Shown here: piece after piece, positions 1-9,992 of the stretch
Position numbering within the stretch: position 1 is the first letter of the stretch
How the letters are laid out: each line of letters opens with the position of its first letter
Source of the DNA: Larus michahellis
Lineage: Eukaryota > Chordata > Aves > Charadriiformes > Laridae
Direction: 5' to 3'
DNA: 64,000 nt
NCBI RefSeq assembly: GCF_964199755.1
Contig: NC_133897.1
Span: forward strand, 55,748,442 to 55,812,441
Position numbers and translations under genes: made by a program
Notes under the pieces: model-generated
Databases searched by the model: none
What the model was told of the DNA's origin: nothing
Seen by the model: the letters and a program-made list of their open reading frames with translations, nothing else

Positions 1-378
1 ACCTATTAGCTTGAAAACCACTTTCAACTGAAGGTTTCCCTCCTGAAAAGAACAGGAGCCTCTCTGGAGCTTCACCCTCCTTCTGTTGATACCAATGTAT
101 GACGGTGTCATCAAATTTGTCCCCTAATGATTCAATTTCACATGACATGCGTGCACTTTTTTCAAACTTGGTGATGGATACGGGGCTCTGTACGGGAATT
201 TCTTGTGCAAATCCACCTAGGAAAAAAAAGAGGAGAAATGGTGTCATGAGCTGGAATTCAGGGCTTTGGGAAGATGCCTGCTAGCAGAGCCGTGTGTGCC
301 TGTGAGGGAAGGTAAGAAAACAAGGAAGCACTTACAAGACCAAGCGGCTGTGGAGACAAGCGCTGCCAGCAGCAGCAT
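1..378 (-). CDS. TRGV: TRGV segment V1 (subgroup A-like, cut by window edge)
   Basis: This is the 5' part of a T-cell receptor gamma V gene; its 3' end and recombination signal lie outside the window. The leader exon is 336-378 (donor GTAAG) and the V exon runs from 216 to the edge. The leader begins MLLLAALVSTAAWS, a signal peptide. The V body shows the first Cys, then DDTVIHWYQQK and an APERLLFFSGG stretch. The leader, intron and first residues (GFAQEIPVQSP) match the other A genes, but the rest of the body is clearly different. A 21-bp stretch at 167-187 is identical to the C-type gene at 5703-5723 and not to other A genes, so the exon may be a mosaic. No stop is seen. Confidence 0.8.
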
Positions 379-1495
379 GTTTGCTGGTCACGCTCTGCTG
401 TCGTTGAGAGTCAGAGGAGGGTGCAAGGCAGCGGAGACGGGGACTGGGCTGTGTGGGAGGAGCAGGTGACTCTCTTGAGCAGTCTTCAGCAACGGGTCTT
501 CTGTGTGCAAGCAGATGGGGCGCGTTTGCAGAAAACCCTCTCCAAGCTGGCACATGCTAAAATTGGTTAGGCAGTTGTGGTCCTGCCTGCTTTTCAGGTG
601 AATACGAGAAACACTGGTAAATCCTAGGATTGTGGCCCTTGAAACCTTGAGGCAGAGCCACTGAGGAAGGAAGGGCTGTGAGTGAGATCAGCTCCAGCTG
701 CGCGTGAGGGCATGAAAGTTTCAACCTGGAGGTCACCCCAGTGGGCGGTGAGCGTGTGCCGTCACCCGCAGGGGTGCTGAGAGGCGTACAGTGCCCGAGC
801 GGGCAGGAGGCATTCCCCCACCCCGTTAGGGACCTCCTTTTGCTGCTTCAGCTCAGTCACCCAGCTGCAGCACGCCCAAGGGCCTGGGATGCCCCCGTGC
901 TGGTGCTGCCCTCCACCGGAGCAGACGGCGGCCATCAGCCTGCAGCAACCGGGGCAGCTGCACCACGGGGACGTGCCTCCACTCTGGTTTCGGATGCGGG
1001 AGGAAATGCACAGCCGCAGGATTTTGGATTTGAAGCTCGGATGAGATGCAAACACTTCTTGGAAGGAAGGCTGGAAAACAAAAGGGAGCCCTGTGAGGGC
1101 TGCTGGCAGCAGCCATGGCAGAGGGGCATCTCGATGAGCGGGGCTGGTGCTGCGGGGTGCTCCCCTGTGACTGGGTCCTGGTTCGAGCGACACAGGATTA
1201 ATTGCGCTTTCAGTAATTTTACTGAACTTGAGTACAACCAGGCCTTCATCTTAAGAGTCACGGTCAGTGTATTCACGCCAAAGTGACGGGGACTCTCCAG
1301 TTTCAGGACCTTACAGATAGGGGTGAGTATTGAATTGATACACTGACCGTAAACATCATCTCTTTAGCCATTGCCATGCTAAATTGCTATTTCTCTTATC
1401 CTGTTGCAGAAAATCGTCAGAGAGGGGTGGAATAAGGAAGTATCGGCATTTTGGCAGATCAGCATTTTGAGCTTGCGGTTCAGAGTGCAAAAGTG
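379..1495. repeat. Intergenic module U, copy 1 (between A leader and D recombination signal)
   Basis: GC-rich spacer of about 1.1 kb. Its left end is the 5' flank of the A gene and its right end is the 3' flank of the D gene. Long frames are open on both strands here, but they only reflect base composition and recent duplication. No RNA gene or clear promoter motif was recognised. Confidence 0.7.
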
Positions 1496-1534
1496 CTTTT
1501 TTGTACGGCTTATCTTTGCCCATCTAACGCTGTG
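1496..1534 (-). other. 23-bp-spacer recombination signal of V2 (D type)
   Basis: Heptamer CACAGCG (1528-1534), 23-bp spacer, nonamer ACAAAAAAG (1496-1504). This is the best nonamer in the array. The signal is intact although the gene it serves is not. Confidence 0.85.
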
Positions 1535-1835
1535 ATGCCTTCATAGAACCAATAGGCACAGTAGTAGGTGCCAGAATCCCTCGGGGTTAAATATTGTATC
1601 GTGAGACCGTAGAGGGGCTCAATAGGGTGTTTCCATACTTGAAATCTCCTTGTATCACTGCTGTCATCAAACACAGGTGACTGTCCCGACACGTACAGGA
1701 TCCTCTTTGGCGGCTCTCCGGGAAGCTGCTTGTACCAGTCCACGATGTTTTTGGCGCTCATTCGGCACGCCATGCTGGCAGAGCTGCCAGTCACCTGCCT
1801 CTGCAGCTCTGGGGTTTGCACTGGCGCTGCCTGTG
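1535..1835 (-). pseudogene. TRGV: TRGV segment V2 (subgroup D, leaderless)
   Basis: The V exon body is open from PVQTPELQRQ to CAYWFYEGI, with Cys, WYKQ and YYC in place. Its first bases, the acceptor, the intron and the leader exon are missing. In intact D genes a 10-bp sequence, GCTGCCTGTG, occurs once in the start of the V exon and once just upstream of the leader ATG. Here only one copy remains (1826-1835), and the D promoter flank follows at once. This is the footprint of a roughly 170-bp deletion between direct repeats. A local change also gives VDWYKQ instead of VHWYKQ. The segment could still rearrange through its intact signal, but it has no signal peptide of its own. Confidence 0.85.
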
Positions 1836-3467
1836 TGGGTTAAACCTGGAAAGGAAATCAAGAGAGACAGGAACATTATAACGCCCTTCAGGCGGAGAAA
1901 GCATCAAATGACTGGGAGGCGGCTGTGACTCATGGGGCACATCCAATGGTCGCTCTTCAACCTGCTGCACGGAGGGGGTTAAATGTACTGACAAGCTAAA
2001 CCACAGCTGCAAGAGAGCAGAAAGGACCCACAATACTTAACGTGAAACAATTTTTTTTCACCTGCGTATCCACTACATTCCTCTCTGACTTACTGCCGAG
2101 CACACCCATGAAACCTCACATTCATCAGTCCACCCTTCCCAAGGATGGTCTCCTTTGCTCAGACACCCCAAAGCTGTCCCAGAAGCACGTTTCACCAGCC
2201 TTTCCGAGAACATACTGCCTGCTGTGGGAGCACAAATGGGATAAGTCATAGTGAACTATCATCTCTTCCTTAAGACGGCTCCAATCCATCTGGTCAGCCT
2301 TATCCATCTCCCCCAGACAGGGTGCAGTGAAGCCAGGGCGAAGCATGCACGTCTCCCAGCCACCTCTTTGCTGCCCTCTTCTCTTTCCTGTCCTTTCCCT
2401 CATTTCAGCGCCCTCACAAGGTGCCCTGCAGAGACATGAAGGCAAATGGTCACTTGGGCAGCAGCCACCGCACACCGCGCTCTTCCCTGAGAAAGATTTC
2501 TCATTTTCTCACCCAAAAGAGACAATCCACTCTCGATCTTCTCGGCCCTTTGTCAATAGCAGCGTACACAACTAAGTCTCATCTCACAACTAGTACACAA
2601 AGGTCACATTCTGCTGTGGTCCTTGGCATTGATGCATGGAATTCTGACAGGTCCTGTAGTGTAGACATCTACAGTGAAAGAACAACAAAACAAAACCCAT
2701 AAGCATGGAGTTTAACGACTTGAAGATTTTGTCTTTATTAATAGTCCTCTTAGGAGTGAAAGCCAGAGAGGAAGGTTTCTTCCAAGGCAAACCAAAGCTG
2801 CAAGAAGAACGTGCAGCAACGACGTTTTCAGAGAAGACGTCTGGGCCTGTAGGAATGCAGGGAATGAACCTCAGATGGGGGACACATTACCACTGAGGAG
2901 AGGAAATGATGTGCTCAATTTGCATGAAATATTCACATGGATGTGGGGTGGGGACAGCACTGTCACATTAAGTCACATTTCGCTGTGGCTCTGCTCCCAC
3001 CCGTGTGCCTGAGCAATGCCGTGTCCCCATTTCCACGTGTTCCCTGCTTTAGGTTGCAGCTTTCTCTTGTAAACGGTTTTCACAATCTGTTCTTGGGGGC
3101 CGCCTTTTCAGGTGTTGCCCAGTGTTAGAGATCTTGCCTGTCACGAGGGGTCCTAAGTGGTATCGGTGTTACAAGCAGTCATCACCAACATCACCACTGA
3201 GACAGGAGTGACCAGTGAGGAGTACCTCTAGCGTGACCAGGGCTTGAAGTCTTCCATGCTAAATCTTCAGTGCAAATAGTCTCCTGCTACGCTGTATTTG
3301 AGAAAGTATCTATAGCCGTCAAAGACAATCTGTGTTACTGTATAGTTCGGGTGTAATACCACACCCAGAGGAGTGCTCCTTTTCCCCAGCCCAGCCCATG
3401 ATACCAGCTGAGTTGTAGAACACTGCAACGCTTTGTGGAAGGAGAGGGGAGAGGAAAAAGGGCTTAC
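1836..3467. repeat. Module P copy 1 (long D 5' flank) plus S-type short repeat
   Basis: Positions 1836 to about 3240 are the long 5' flank of a D gene, seen again upstream of V9, V22, V26 and V30. It starts with a TTATAAT-like element near 1875-1885 on the minus strand. It contains an octamer (2918-2925). From about 3260 to 3440 lies a short repeat, S(a), also found 3' of the B genes. No gene was recognised. Confidence 0.65.
2918..2925 (-). promoter_or_regulatory. Perfect octamer motif in module P
   Basis: On the minus strand this reads ATGCAAAT, the octamer bound by OCT factors in antigen-receptor promoters and enhancers. It lies about 1.1 kb upstream of the D gene start, too far for a core promoter element. 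It recurs unchanged at 22614-22621, 49157-49164 and 56404-56411. The motif is seen directly; any function is inference. Confidence 0.35.
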
Positions 3468-3510
3468 GGGACCACAATGAGGTTGCAAGAAGGACTGGGA
3501 GCAGCAACAT
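3468..3510 (-). pseudogene. Orphan D-type leader exon 1
   Basis: A complete 43-bp leader with ATG at 3510, reading MLLLPVLLATSLWS, and a GTAAG donor. Downstream, the D intron runs only about 25 bp and then changes at about 3440 into S-type repeat. No D V exon follows. The next V exon downstream is V2, which lacks a leader. The only AG visible at the V2 junction is in a different phase from this leader, so splicing to V2 would shift the frame. Confidence 0.75.
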
Positions 3511-3977
3511 GCCGCCTGTGTGGGTTAAACCTGGAAATGAAATTAATAGAGACAGGAACACTATAAAGGTGGAGAAAGCATCAAATGACTGGGAGGTGGC
3601 TGTGACTCGTTTGGAACATCCAATGGTCGTCCTTTGAAGTGCTACCTCCCCCTGTCCTCCCTCCCTTCCATCCCTTCGTTGTTGTCAGCTCAGACTATAT
3701 TTGGGAAGGCATCTATATCCTCCAACGATGATCTGTGTCATTGTCTAAATTCAGCCGTCATTTCCATCACCCAGAGGAGTGGCCTTTTCCCCAGCCCAGC
3801 CCATGATACCAGCTGAGTTGTAGAACGCTGCAACTCTTTGTGGTATTGTGCTGCTCTCTTTGGCCGTTATTTATACTTCCATCCTCAGCAGAAACCTGTT
3901 GGGATGTTTCAGAGGCAGGAAGGTGCAATTGTGGTTCTCTAAATTCAATGGAAAGCCTCGTGCTCAGGGTACGGGCA
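3511..3977. repeat. D 5' flank (short form) and S(b) repeat, copy 1
   Basis: Upstream flank of the orphan leader, then S(b), a repeat of about 150 bp at 3695-3842, then the 3' flank of V3. S(b) is a diverged relative of S(a) at 3260-3440; both adjoin the same right-hand sequence. Confidence 0.6.
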
Positions 3978-4016
3978 GCTTTCTGTACAGGCTGCCTGTG
4001 GCCTGCTAGTTCTGTG
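3978..4016 (-). other. 23-bp-spacer recombination signal of V3 (B type)
   Basis: Heptamer CACAGAA (4010-4016), 23-bp spacer, nonamer ACAGAAAGC. Both parts depart from the consensus CACAGTG and ACAAAAACC more than the D-type signal does. Confidence 0.8.
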
Positions 4017-4503
4017 GGACGGCCAGTAGGCACAGTAGTAGGTGCCTTCATCGCTGGGGTTGACGTCATAGATGAAGAAAGTGCAGACATTTGTACCTTG
4101 CTTCCAAGAAGAGTACTTGTTCCTATAGGAATCATCATCATAAGTGACTGGTCCTGATCCGATTAACAGAATCCGTTGGGGAGCTCTGGGGGGCGTATGT
4201 CGGTACCAATGTATATACGCAGACTGGAAGCCAGATATGCCCTCGGCTACACAGTCAATCCGTGCAGTTTTCGTTTGCTCTCTGGTAACAGATGCTTGAC
4301 TCTGCTTCAGAAGCACTTGTGCTCGTCCAGCTAGAAAGAAGGAGAGAAAAGTGAACAAACACTCTCAGCCTGCTGTCCATTCCCACTGCCAAATACGGGG
4401 TGCCTCCTGCCACTGCCCCACACCGTGCCGTGCCGTGCCGTGGCGACAAGGGGAACCTACGAGACCAGGCTGCAGCCAGGCCCAGGAGCAGGAGCAGCAG
4501 CAT
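4017..4503 (-). CDS. TRGV: TRGV segment V3 (subgroup B, intact)
   Basis: Germline V segment of the T-cell receptor gamma chain; after V-J joining it encodes the variable domain of the surface gamma-delta receptor. The leader exon is 4461-4503 (MLLLLLLGLAAAWS, donor GTAGG) and the V exon is 4017-4330. Spliced length is 119 residues. Key residues are Cys41, Trp56 in YIHWYRH, and Cys114 in DEGTYYCAYW. CDR1 lies around ISGFQSAY and CDR2 around GSGPVTYDDDSY. The start was chosen because all V leaders here are exactly 43 bp with a phase-1 junction. This copy ends CAYWPS and has Phe in CTFFIYD. The frame is open and a recombination signal follows, so it looks usable. Confidence 0.9.
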
Positions 4504-5404
4504 CCCGAGGGCTCTCGCTGGCGTCTGCCTCCGGGAGGAAGGTGACAGCTCTCCCGGCAGGGACGCAGGGCTGCGGCTGAGCAAAGGAAATGACTCACTG
4601 GGGCATCACGCGGAGAGGCTTTCCCAGCGGCAAAAGCAGCAGGACTGAACCCTGCTAAAGGTTTACAGCCTGGTTGTAGCTTTTACACAAGCGGCACAAA
4701 CTCACCTTCTCTCTCTCTCTCTCTCTCGTGCACACACACACAATTACTCTAACTGGTTTACAAAGTACTCGTGTAGTATGTGGCAAATTTTCCCATTGCT
4801 TTTAGACTAGTTGAAGGCTGCTACACAATGCCAGGGGTCAGAGACTTTTCCGCAGGTCCACTCTCAGTCAAGTTAAAGAAAACAATCAGGACATGGAGCT
4901 TAATGAATGTGAGGGCTCTCAAATGACTGCCCGTCACACAGGTTGAATGGCAAAGGCCAGGAGAATACACAGCAGCCATTTGGGAGCCCACAAGTAGCAC
5001 TGCTTGTGACGGCGTCTTCTCACGGCTCAGGTGAGATGCTGCACCCAGGCTGGCATCTCCAAATGCTGAGTATTATGCAAAGAAACACAAATGCTCTACA
5101 GCCCCCCGAGGTTTAGTTTAAAATAAAGAGGGATAGGGCAAGCAAAATACAGAAAGTAGTCCGGACCATTCAAAGCCATTCTTTGGAGGCAAGGTCCCTG
5201 CTGGCTCCTCTGGAAAGAGTGGAATAACAGCTCTGCTGCTGCTGGCTGTAGTTGCGCGTCTGCAAAGCGTGCACTAGCTCAGCAGCGTCTTTGGCGTCTG
5301 GCTGCCCGTACAGTGTGCCTGATTCACAGCTGGTGGGAAAAGTTGGGTGGGGATGTTCCTGCGTGTTGTCAAACTCTTCAGGAGCTGGGTCAGAACGCAG
5401 AGCA
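4504..5404. repeat. Module Q copy 1 (B 5' flank and C 3' flank)
   Basis: Holds the B promoter region with an AP-1-like site, then a (CT)n run followed by (CA)n at about 4708-4742, then about 650 bp of 3' flank of V4. The microsatellite length varies between the seven Q copies. No other gene was recognised. Confidence 0.7.
4591..4597 (-). promoter_or_regulatory. AP-1-like site upstream of B genes
   Basis: Reads TGAGTCA on the gene strand, 88 to 94 bp upstream of the B ATG. The same site is kept at 10562, 27103, 32105, 37103, 50420 and 58073, i.e. before every B or hybrid gene that still has a leader. The match is exact; use by FOS/JUN factors is inference. Confidence 0.45.
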
Positions 5405-5443
5405 CGTCTTTGTGCACGTCCCCTATGGCTTCCTACTGCTGTG
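5405..5443 (-). other. 23-bp-spacer recombination signal of V4 (C type)
   Basis: Heptamer CACAGCA (5437-5443), 23-bp spacer, nonamer ACAAAGACG. Confidence 0.85.
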
Positions 5444-5896
5444 CATCCCACCTGGCACAGTAGTAGGTAGCCGAGTCCTGCAGAGTTACTTTGCTCACTC
5501 TCAGGGTGCAGACCGATTTGGCGGGGTCCTTCTCGATGCTAAACTTCCCCTCATCAGAGGGGTTTTCGAGGAAGAGCCTGGAGGACATGTAGGCAACGCG
5601 CCTGGGAGCTGCGTTGGGCCTCTTTCGGTACCAGTGAATGAAAACGTTGTTAAAGTCCGGATCGGAGACGTGGCAGTTGATGAGCACCGTTTTGCTTTGT
5701 GGCTTGGTGATGGATACGGGGCTTTGCTGCAAGACCTGTGCAGAACCGCCTGTGTGAAAGAAAGAGAAAAATGAGAGGCATGAAGCTCAGATAAGACAAC
5801 GTCCCCTTTGCCACTGGCGGACGTGCAGGCAGCGGGCTGAGCAGGGCACGGACAAGAAAACCCAGCTGCCAGGAGGAAAGTGCTCAGTAGCCACAT
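5444..5896 (-). CDS. TRGV: TRGV segment V4 (subgroup C, intact)
   Basis: Gamma V segment with leader exon 5854-5896 (MWLLSTFLLAAGFS) and V exon 5444-5749. Spliced length is about 116 residues. Key residues are Cys40, Trp54 in FIHWYRKR, and Cys112 in DSATYYCARW. C genes differ from the others by CARW instead of CAYW and by an RRVAYMSS stretch at CDR2. The leader donor is GTCCGT, a weak GT donor, but the 43-bp length and phase match the other subgroups and the acceptor CACAG is good. A GTG-ACA precedes the ATG, so the frame looks longer upstream; ATG at 5896 is the credible start. Confidence 0.88.
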
Positions 5897-7346
5897 TGTC
5901 ACAGCGCTCCTTACGGCTTCCTTATGGGGACAGGGTCAGGGCCAGACTCAAGGTGGGGCAGAAGCAGATCTGAGCACCACGAAACCGCCCAATGAGGCTC
6001 TGCCAGCCGCGGATGTGTTAAAGAACCATGCACAAGCCATTTCCTTTGATCAACACCGAGAGAGAAGGCAACCCCCACCCCCACCCCCCCCCCCCCCACA
6101 CTTGTGAGGAGAGAGCTCACTACTGAGGCAAACATGCATTTTTTTCTTTTTTCCCCTAAGGAATTTGCTTAGATGATAAGTAAAGAGTCACTGTTCTTTT
6201 TCTTTTATTTTTTTCCCCTCAACATAAGATTTATTTGTGCTAGCTTTTAAGGTCAGTTCTTCCTATCTGGATTTTCAAGGGACATCGACTATCGGAGGAT
6301 GGAAGAGATGAGATGCCCCTCCAAAGCAGGCAAAATTGCTGCCCTACATCACTGAGATCAGGAAGCATTTCTGGGAAATTGCTGCTGTGTGTTTGCTTGT
6401 ACGGTCTCCTCTGGGCACCCGCTCTTGCCTGCTGCTGGAAGCAGAGCCCTGGGCTGCACCCGGCAAGGAGCCCTGTAGGGTTAAACTTTGGCTATACCTC
6501 GCGCTGGTGGTGCAAGTCCCTTCTGCCTGTCCGTCCAGGTTAGTCACCTAAACAGCCAAGCAGCACTTGTCTGCTATTCTGCACAACTTGTCACCCTGGC
6601 GAGTTCCTGCAGGTGAGCCCCGCCTGGCAAGCAGCGCCCTGGGCTCAGGCCACGTTTCGGCAGGAGAGAGCCGGCGCCTAAAGAGGACAAATGAGTGACT
6701 TGAGTACCCATCACCCAGTGGCAGCTCCTCTAAATGCCTCGAGCTTTTTGGGGCCGCAAGAGATCTCCTTCATCCCCTGATGAAAGGTCCTGCAAGCGGT
6801 GGTAGCTTGCAAATGGATACCATCACCCACAGCAGCTCCCAAAACTAAGCCCTGGGTGAGCAGCTCCACAGGTCTCCTTTTAACCATTGGTCCCATTCTT
6901 TTCAACCACGAATGGCACACGGGAGTCTGTGACGCAGGTTCTACCTGAAATCGCAGTTCCTACGGTCAGTGTGTGAAGTTACTCAGAACTGCAAAGGAAG
7001 CTCCTTTGAAGAGCTCCAGCACAACTTGCTGACCTTTTTCCAGGAACAACAATGTGGAAATGGGCCCGCTTTGCGTCAAATAAATCCTTACAACCACATT
7101 GCTGACATGCCTGAGTGAAAAGGAGGAGAAGGTGGAACGGAGAGGATGGGTCAGCTATCGGAGCTTTGCACTGTGCCTTTGCTCAGCCGAAATCTCCAGC
7201 TTTTGGCAGCTGATGCTTCCACGGTGTCGGTCAGCCCCGAGCATGTCCTACTTCTCCAGAGCGTGCGCCTGAGGCCAGGCAGCTCATCCACGCTGGGGGA
7301 TGGGAGTCGGGATCTTTCAAGTTGTTTGTGGTTGAGACGCTGAGGC
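5897..7346. repeat. Module T copy 1 (C 5' flank and A 3' flank)
   Basis: About 1.45 kb. Near the C start there is an inverted CCAAT box (CCCAATGAGG on the plus strand, about 90 bp upstream). A C-rich tract at 6067-6097 varies in length between copies, and T-rich runs lie at 6136-6165 and 6198-6215. The rest is A 3' flank. No gene was recognised. Confidence 0.65.
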
Positions 7347-7385
7347 AGTATTTGTCTCGGTGATCTCAGAGCTCCTACCACAGTG
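7347..7385 (-). other. 23-bp-spacer recombination signal of V5 (A type)
   Basis: Heptamer CACTGTG (7379-7385), 23-bp spacer, nonamer ACAAATACT. Confidence 0.85.
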
Positions 7386-7864
7386 ATCGTACCAGTAGGC
7401 GCAATAGTAGGTAGCGGTGTCGTCTGGAGTGACATCGTTTATTGTAAGAATACACAGTTTCTGGCTAGAATCTCTTTCAACCCTGTACCTGCGTTCTTGG
7501 AAACCCTCATCTACTACTTTTCTCGTCCCTGATAAGTAGAGAATCCTCTCTGGAGCTTTATTCGCCTTCTGTTGATACCAGTGTATGACGGTGTCATCAA
7601 AATTTACAGAGACGTCTTTAAAGTGACATTCCAGATACACACTTCCTTTAGACTTGGTGAGAGAGAGTGGGCTCTGCACGGGAATTTCTTGTGCAAATCC
7701 ACCTAGGAAAAAAAAGAGGAGAAATGGTGTCATGAGCTGGAATTGAGGGCTTTGGGAAGATGCCTGCTAGCAGAGCCGTGTGTGCCTGTGAGGGAAGGTA
7801 AGAAAACAAGGAAGCACTTACAAGACCAAGCGGCTGTGGAGACAAGCGCTGCCAGCAGCAGCAT
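7386..7864 (-). CDS. TRGV: TRGV segment V5 (subgroup A, intact)
   Basis: Gamma V segment: leader exon 7822-7864 (MLLLAALVSTAAWS, donor GTAAG), V exon 7386-7702. Spliced length is 120 residues with Cys40, Trp56 in VIHWYQQK and Cys115 in DDTATYYCAYW; it ends CAYWYD directly before the heptamer. CDR1 centres on NFDDTV and CDR2 on LSGTRKV. The acceptor is preceded by a T-rich tract. This copy alone has RVERDSS where most A copies have RVEKDSS. It lies 7,486 bp from V1, one array period. Confidence 0.92.
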
Positions 7865-8981
7865 GTTTGCTGGTCACGCTCTGCTGTCGTTGAGAGTCAG
7901 AGGAGGGTGCAAGGCAGCGGAGACGGGGACTGGGCTGTGTGGGAGGAGCAGGTGACTCTCTTGAGCAGTCTTCAGCAACGGGTCTTCTGTGTGCAAGCAG
8001 ATGGGGCGCGTTTGCAGAAAACCCTCTCCAAGCTGGCACATGCTAAAATTGGTTAGGCAGTTGTGGTCCTGCCTGCTTTTCAGGTGAATACGAGAAACAC
8101 TGGTAAATCCTAGGATTGTGGCCCTTGAAACCTTGAGGCAGAGCCACTGAGGAAGGAAGGGCTGTGAGTGAGATCAGCTCCAGCTGCGCGTGAGGGCATG
8201 AAGCTTTCAACCTGGAGGTCACCCCAGTGGGCGGTGAGCGTGTGCCGTCACCCGCAGGGGTGCTGAGAGGCGTACAGTGCCCGAGCGGGCAGGAGGCATT
8301 CCCCCACCCCGTTAGGGACCTCCTTTTGCTGCTTCAGCTCAGTCACCCAGCTGCAGCACGCCCAAGGGCCTGGGATGCCCCCGTGCTGGTGCTGCCCTCC
8401 ACCGGAGCAGACGGCGGCCATCAGCCTGCAGCAACCGGGGCAGCTGCACCACGGGGATGTGCCTCCACTCTGGTTTCGGATGCGGGAGGAAATGCACAGC
8501 CGCAGGATTTTGGGTTTGAAGCTCGGATGAGATGCAAACACTTCTTGGAAGGAAGGCTGGAAAACAAAAGGGAGCCCTGTGAGGGCTGCTGGCAGCAGCC
8601 ATGGCAGAGGGGCATCTCGATGAGCGGGGCTGGTGCTGCGGGGTGCTCCCCTGTGACTGGGTCCTGGTTCGAGCGACACAGGATTAATTGCGCTTTCAGT
8701 AATTTTACTGAACTTGAGTACAACCAGGCCTTCATCTTAAGAGTCACGGTCAATGTATTCACGCCAAAGTGACGGGGACTCTCCAGTTTCAGGACCTTAC
8801 AGATAGGGGTGAGTATTGAATTGATACACTGACCGTAAACATCATCTCTTTAGCCATTGCCATGCTAAATTGCTATTTCTCTTATCCTGTTGCAGAAAAT
8901 CGTCAGAGAAGGGTGGAACAAGGAAGTATCGGCATTTTGGCAGATCAGCATTTTGAGCTTGCGGTTCAGAGTGCAAAAGTG
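7865..8981. repeat. Intergenic module U, copy 2
   Basis: Near-identical to 379-1495 at an offset of 7,486 bp. Nothing else seen. Confidence 0.7.
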
Positions 8982-9020
8982 CTTTTTTGTACGGCTTATC
9001 TTTGCCCATCTAACGCTGTG
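8982..9020 (-). other. 23-bp-spacer recombination signal of V6 (D type)
   Basis: Heptamer CACAGCG (9014-9020), 23-bp spacer, nonamer ACAAAAAAG. Confidence 0.85.
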
Positions 9021-9485
9021 ATGCCTTCATAGAACCAATAGGCACAGTAGTAGGTGCCAGAATCCCTCGGGGTTAAATATTGTATCGTGAGACCGTAGAG
9101 GGGCTCAGTAGGATGTTTCCATACTTGAAATCTCCTTGTATCACTGCTGTCATCAAACACAGGTGACTGTCCCGACACGTACAGGATCCTCTTTGGCGGC
9201 TCTCCGGGAAGCTGCCTGTACCAGTGCACGATGTTTTTGGCGCTCATTCGGCACGCCATGCTGGCAGAGCTGCCAGTCACCTGCCTCTGCAGCTCTGGGG
9301 TTTGCACTGGCACTGCCTGTGCGTCTCCACCTGGAAGGAGAAGCAGAGAAATTCTCTGAGGGGAAGAAACCACGGGATTTTGGAGCCAGGACTCTGCTCT
9401 CTCCATAAATGGGAAGGAGAGGGGAGAGGAAAAAGGGCTTACGGGACCACAATGAGGTTGCAAGAAGGACTGGGAGCAGCAACAT
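9021..9485 (-). CDS. TRGV: TRGV segment V6 (subgroup D, intact)
   Basis: Leader exon 9443-9485 (MLLLPVLLATSLWS, donor GTAAG) and V exon 9021-9330 (acceptor CCAG). Spliced length is about 117 residues with Cys41, Trp51 in VHWYRQ and Cys110 in DSGTYYCAYW, ending CAYWFYEG. CDR1 is short (SAKNIV). CDR2 is around VSGQSPVFDDSSD. Its 5' flank is the short form: it joins S(b) within about 200 bp and lacks the long module P found before V9, V22, V26 and V30. Confidence 0.92.
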
Positions 9486-9953
9486 GCTGCCTGTGTGGGT
9501 TAAACCTGGAAAGGAAATTAATAGAGACAGGAACACTATAAAGGTGGAGAAAGCATCAAATGACTGGGAGGCGGCTGTGACTCGTTTGGAACATCCAATG
9601 GTCGTCCTTCAAACTGCTGCCTCCCCCTGTCCTCCCTCCCTTCCATCGCTTCGTTGTTGTCAGCTCAGACTGTATTTGGGAAGGCATCTATACCCTCCAA
9701 AGATGATCTGTGTCATTGTCTAAATTCAGCCGTCATTTCCATCACCCAGAGGAGTGCTCCTTTTCCCCAGCCCAGCCCATGATACCAGCTGAGTTGTAGA
9801 ACGCTGCAACTCTTTGTGGTTTTGTGCTGCTCTCTTTGGCCGTTATTTATACTTCCATCCTCAGCAGAAACCTGTTGGGATGTTTCAGAGGCAGGAAGGT
9901 GCAATTGTGGTTCTCTGAATTCAATGGAAAGCCTCGTGCTCAGGGTACGGGCA
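9486..9953. repeat. D 5' flank (short form) and S(b) repeat, copy 2
   Basis: D promoter flank, S(b) at about 9660-9820, then B 3' flank. Like 3511-3977. Confidence 0.6.
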
Positions 9954-9992
9954 GCTTTCTGTACAGGCTGCCTGTGCTCTGCTAGTTCTGTG
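9954..9992 (-). other. 23-bp-spacer recombination signal of V7 (B type)
   Basis: Heptamer CACAGAA (9986-9992), 23-bp spacer, nonamer ACAGAAAGC. Confidence 0.8.

Noticed and set aside
741-1286. Long plus-strand frame in module U, repeated in every full-length U copy, with long frames also open on the minus strand
   Set aside because: Open on both strands in GC-rich DNA, no homology recognised, and the stop position varies between copies. Repetition follows from the array, not from selection.
2705-2896. Small plus-strand frame in module P starting MEFNDLKILSLLIVLLG, like a signal peptide
   Set aside because: Only 63 codons, no recognised domain, no promoter or splice context. Conservation is explained by duplication.
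4704-4745. CT/CA run as a regulatory element
   Set aside because: Length varies between copies like an ordinary microsatellite; nothing else supports a function.
5313-5774. 153-residue plus-strand frame over the C gene, repeated in all C copies
   Set aside because: Antisense shadow of the C V exon; the V exon has the Ig landmarks and recombination signal.
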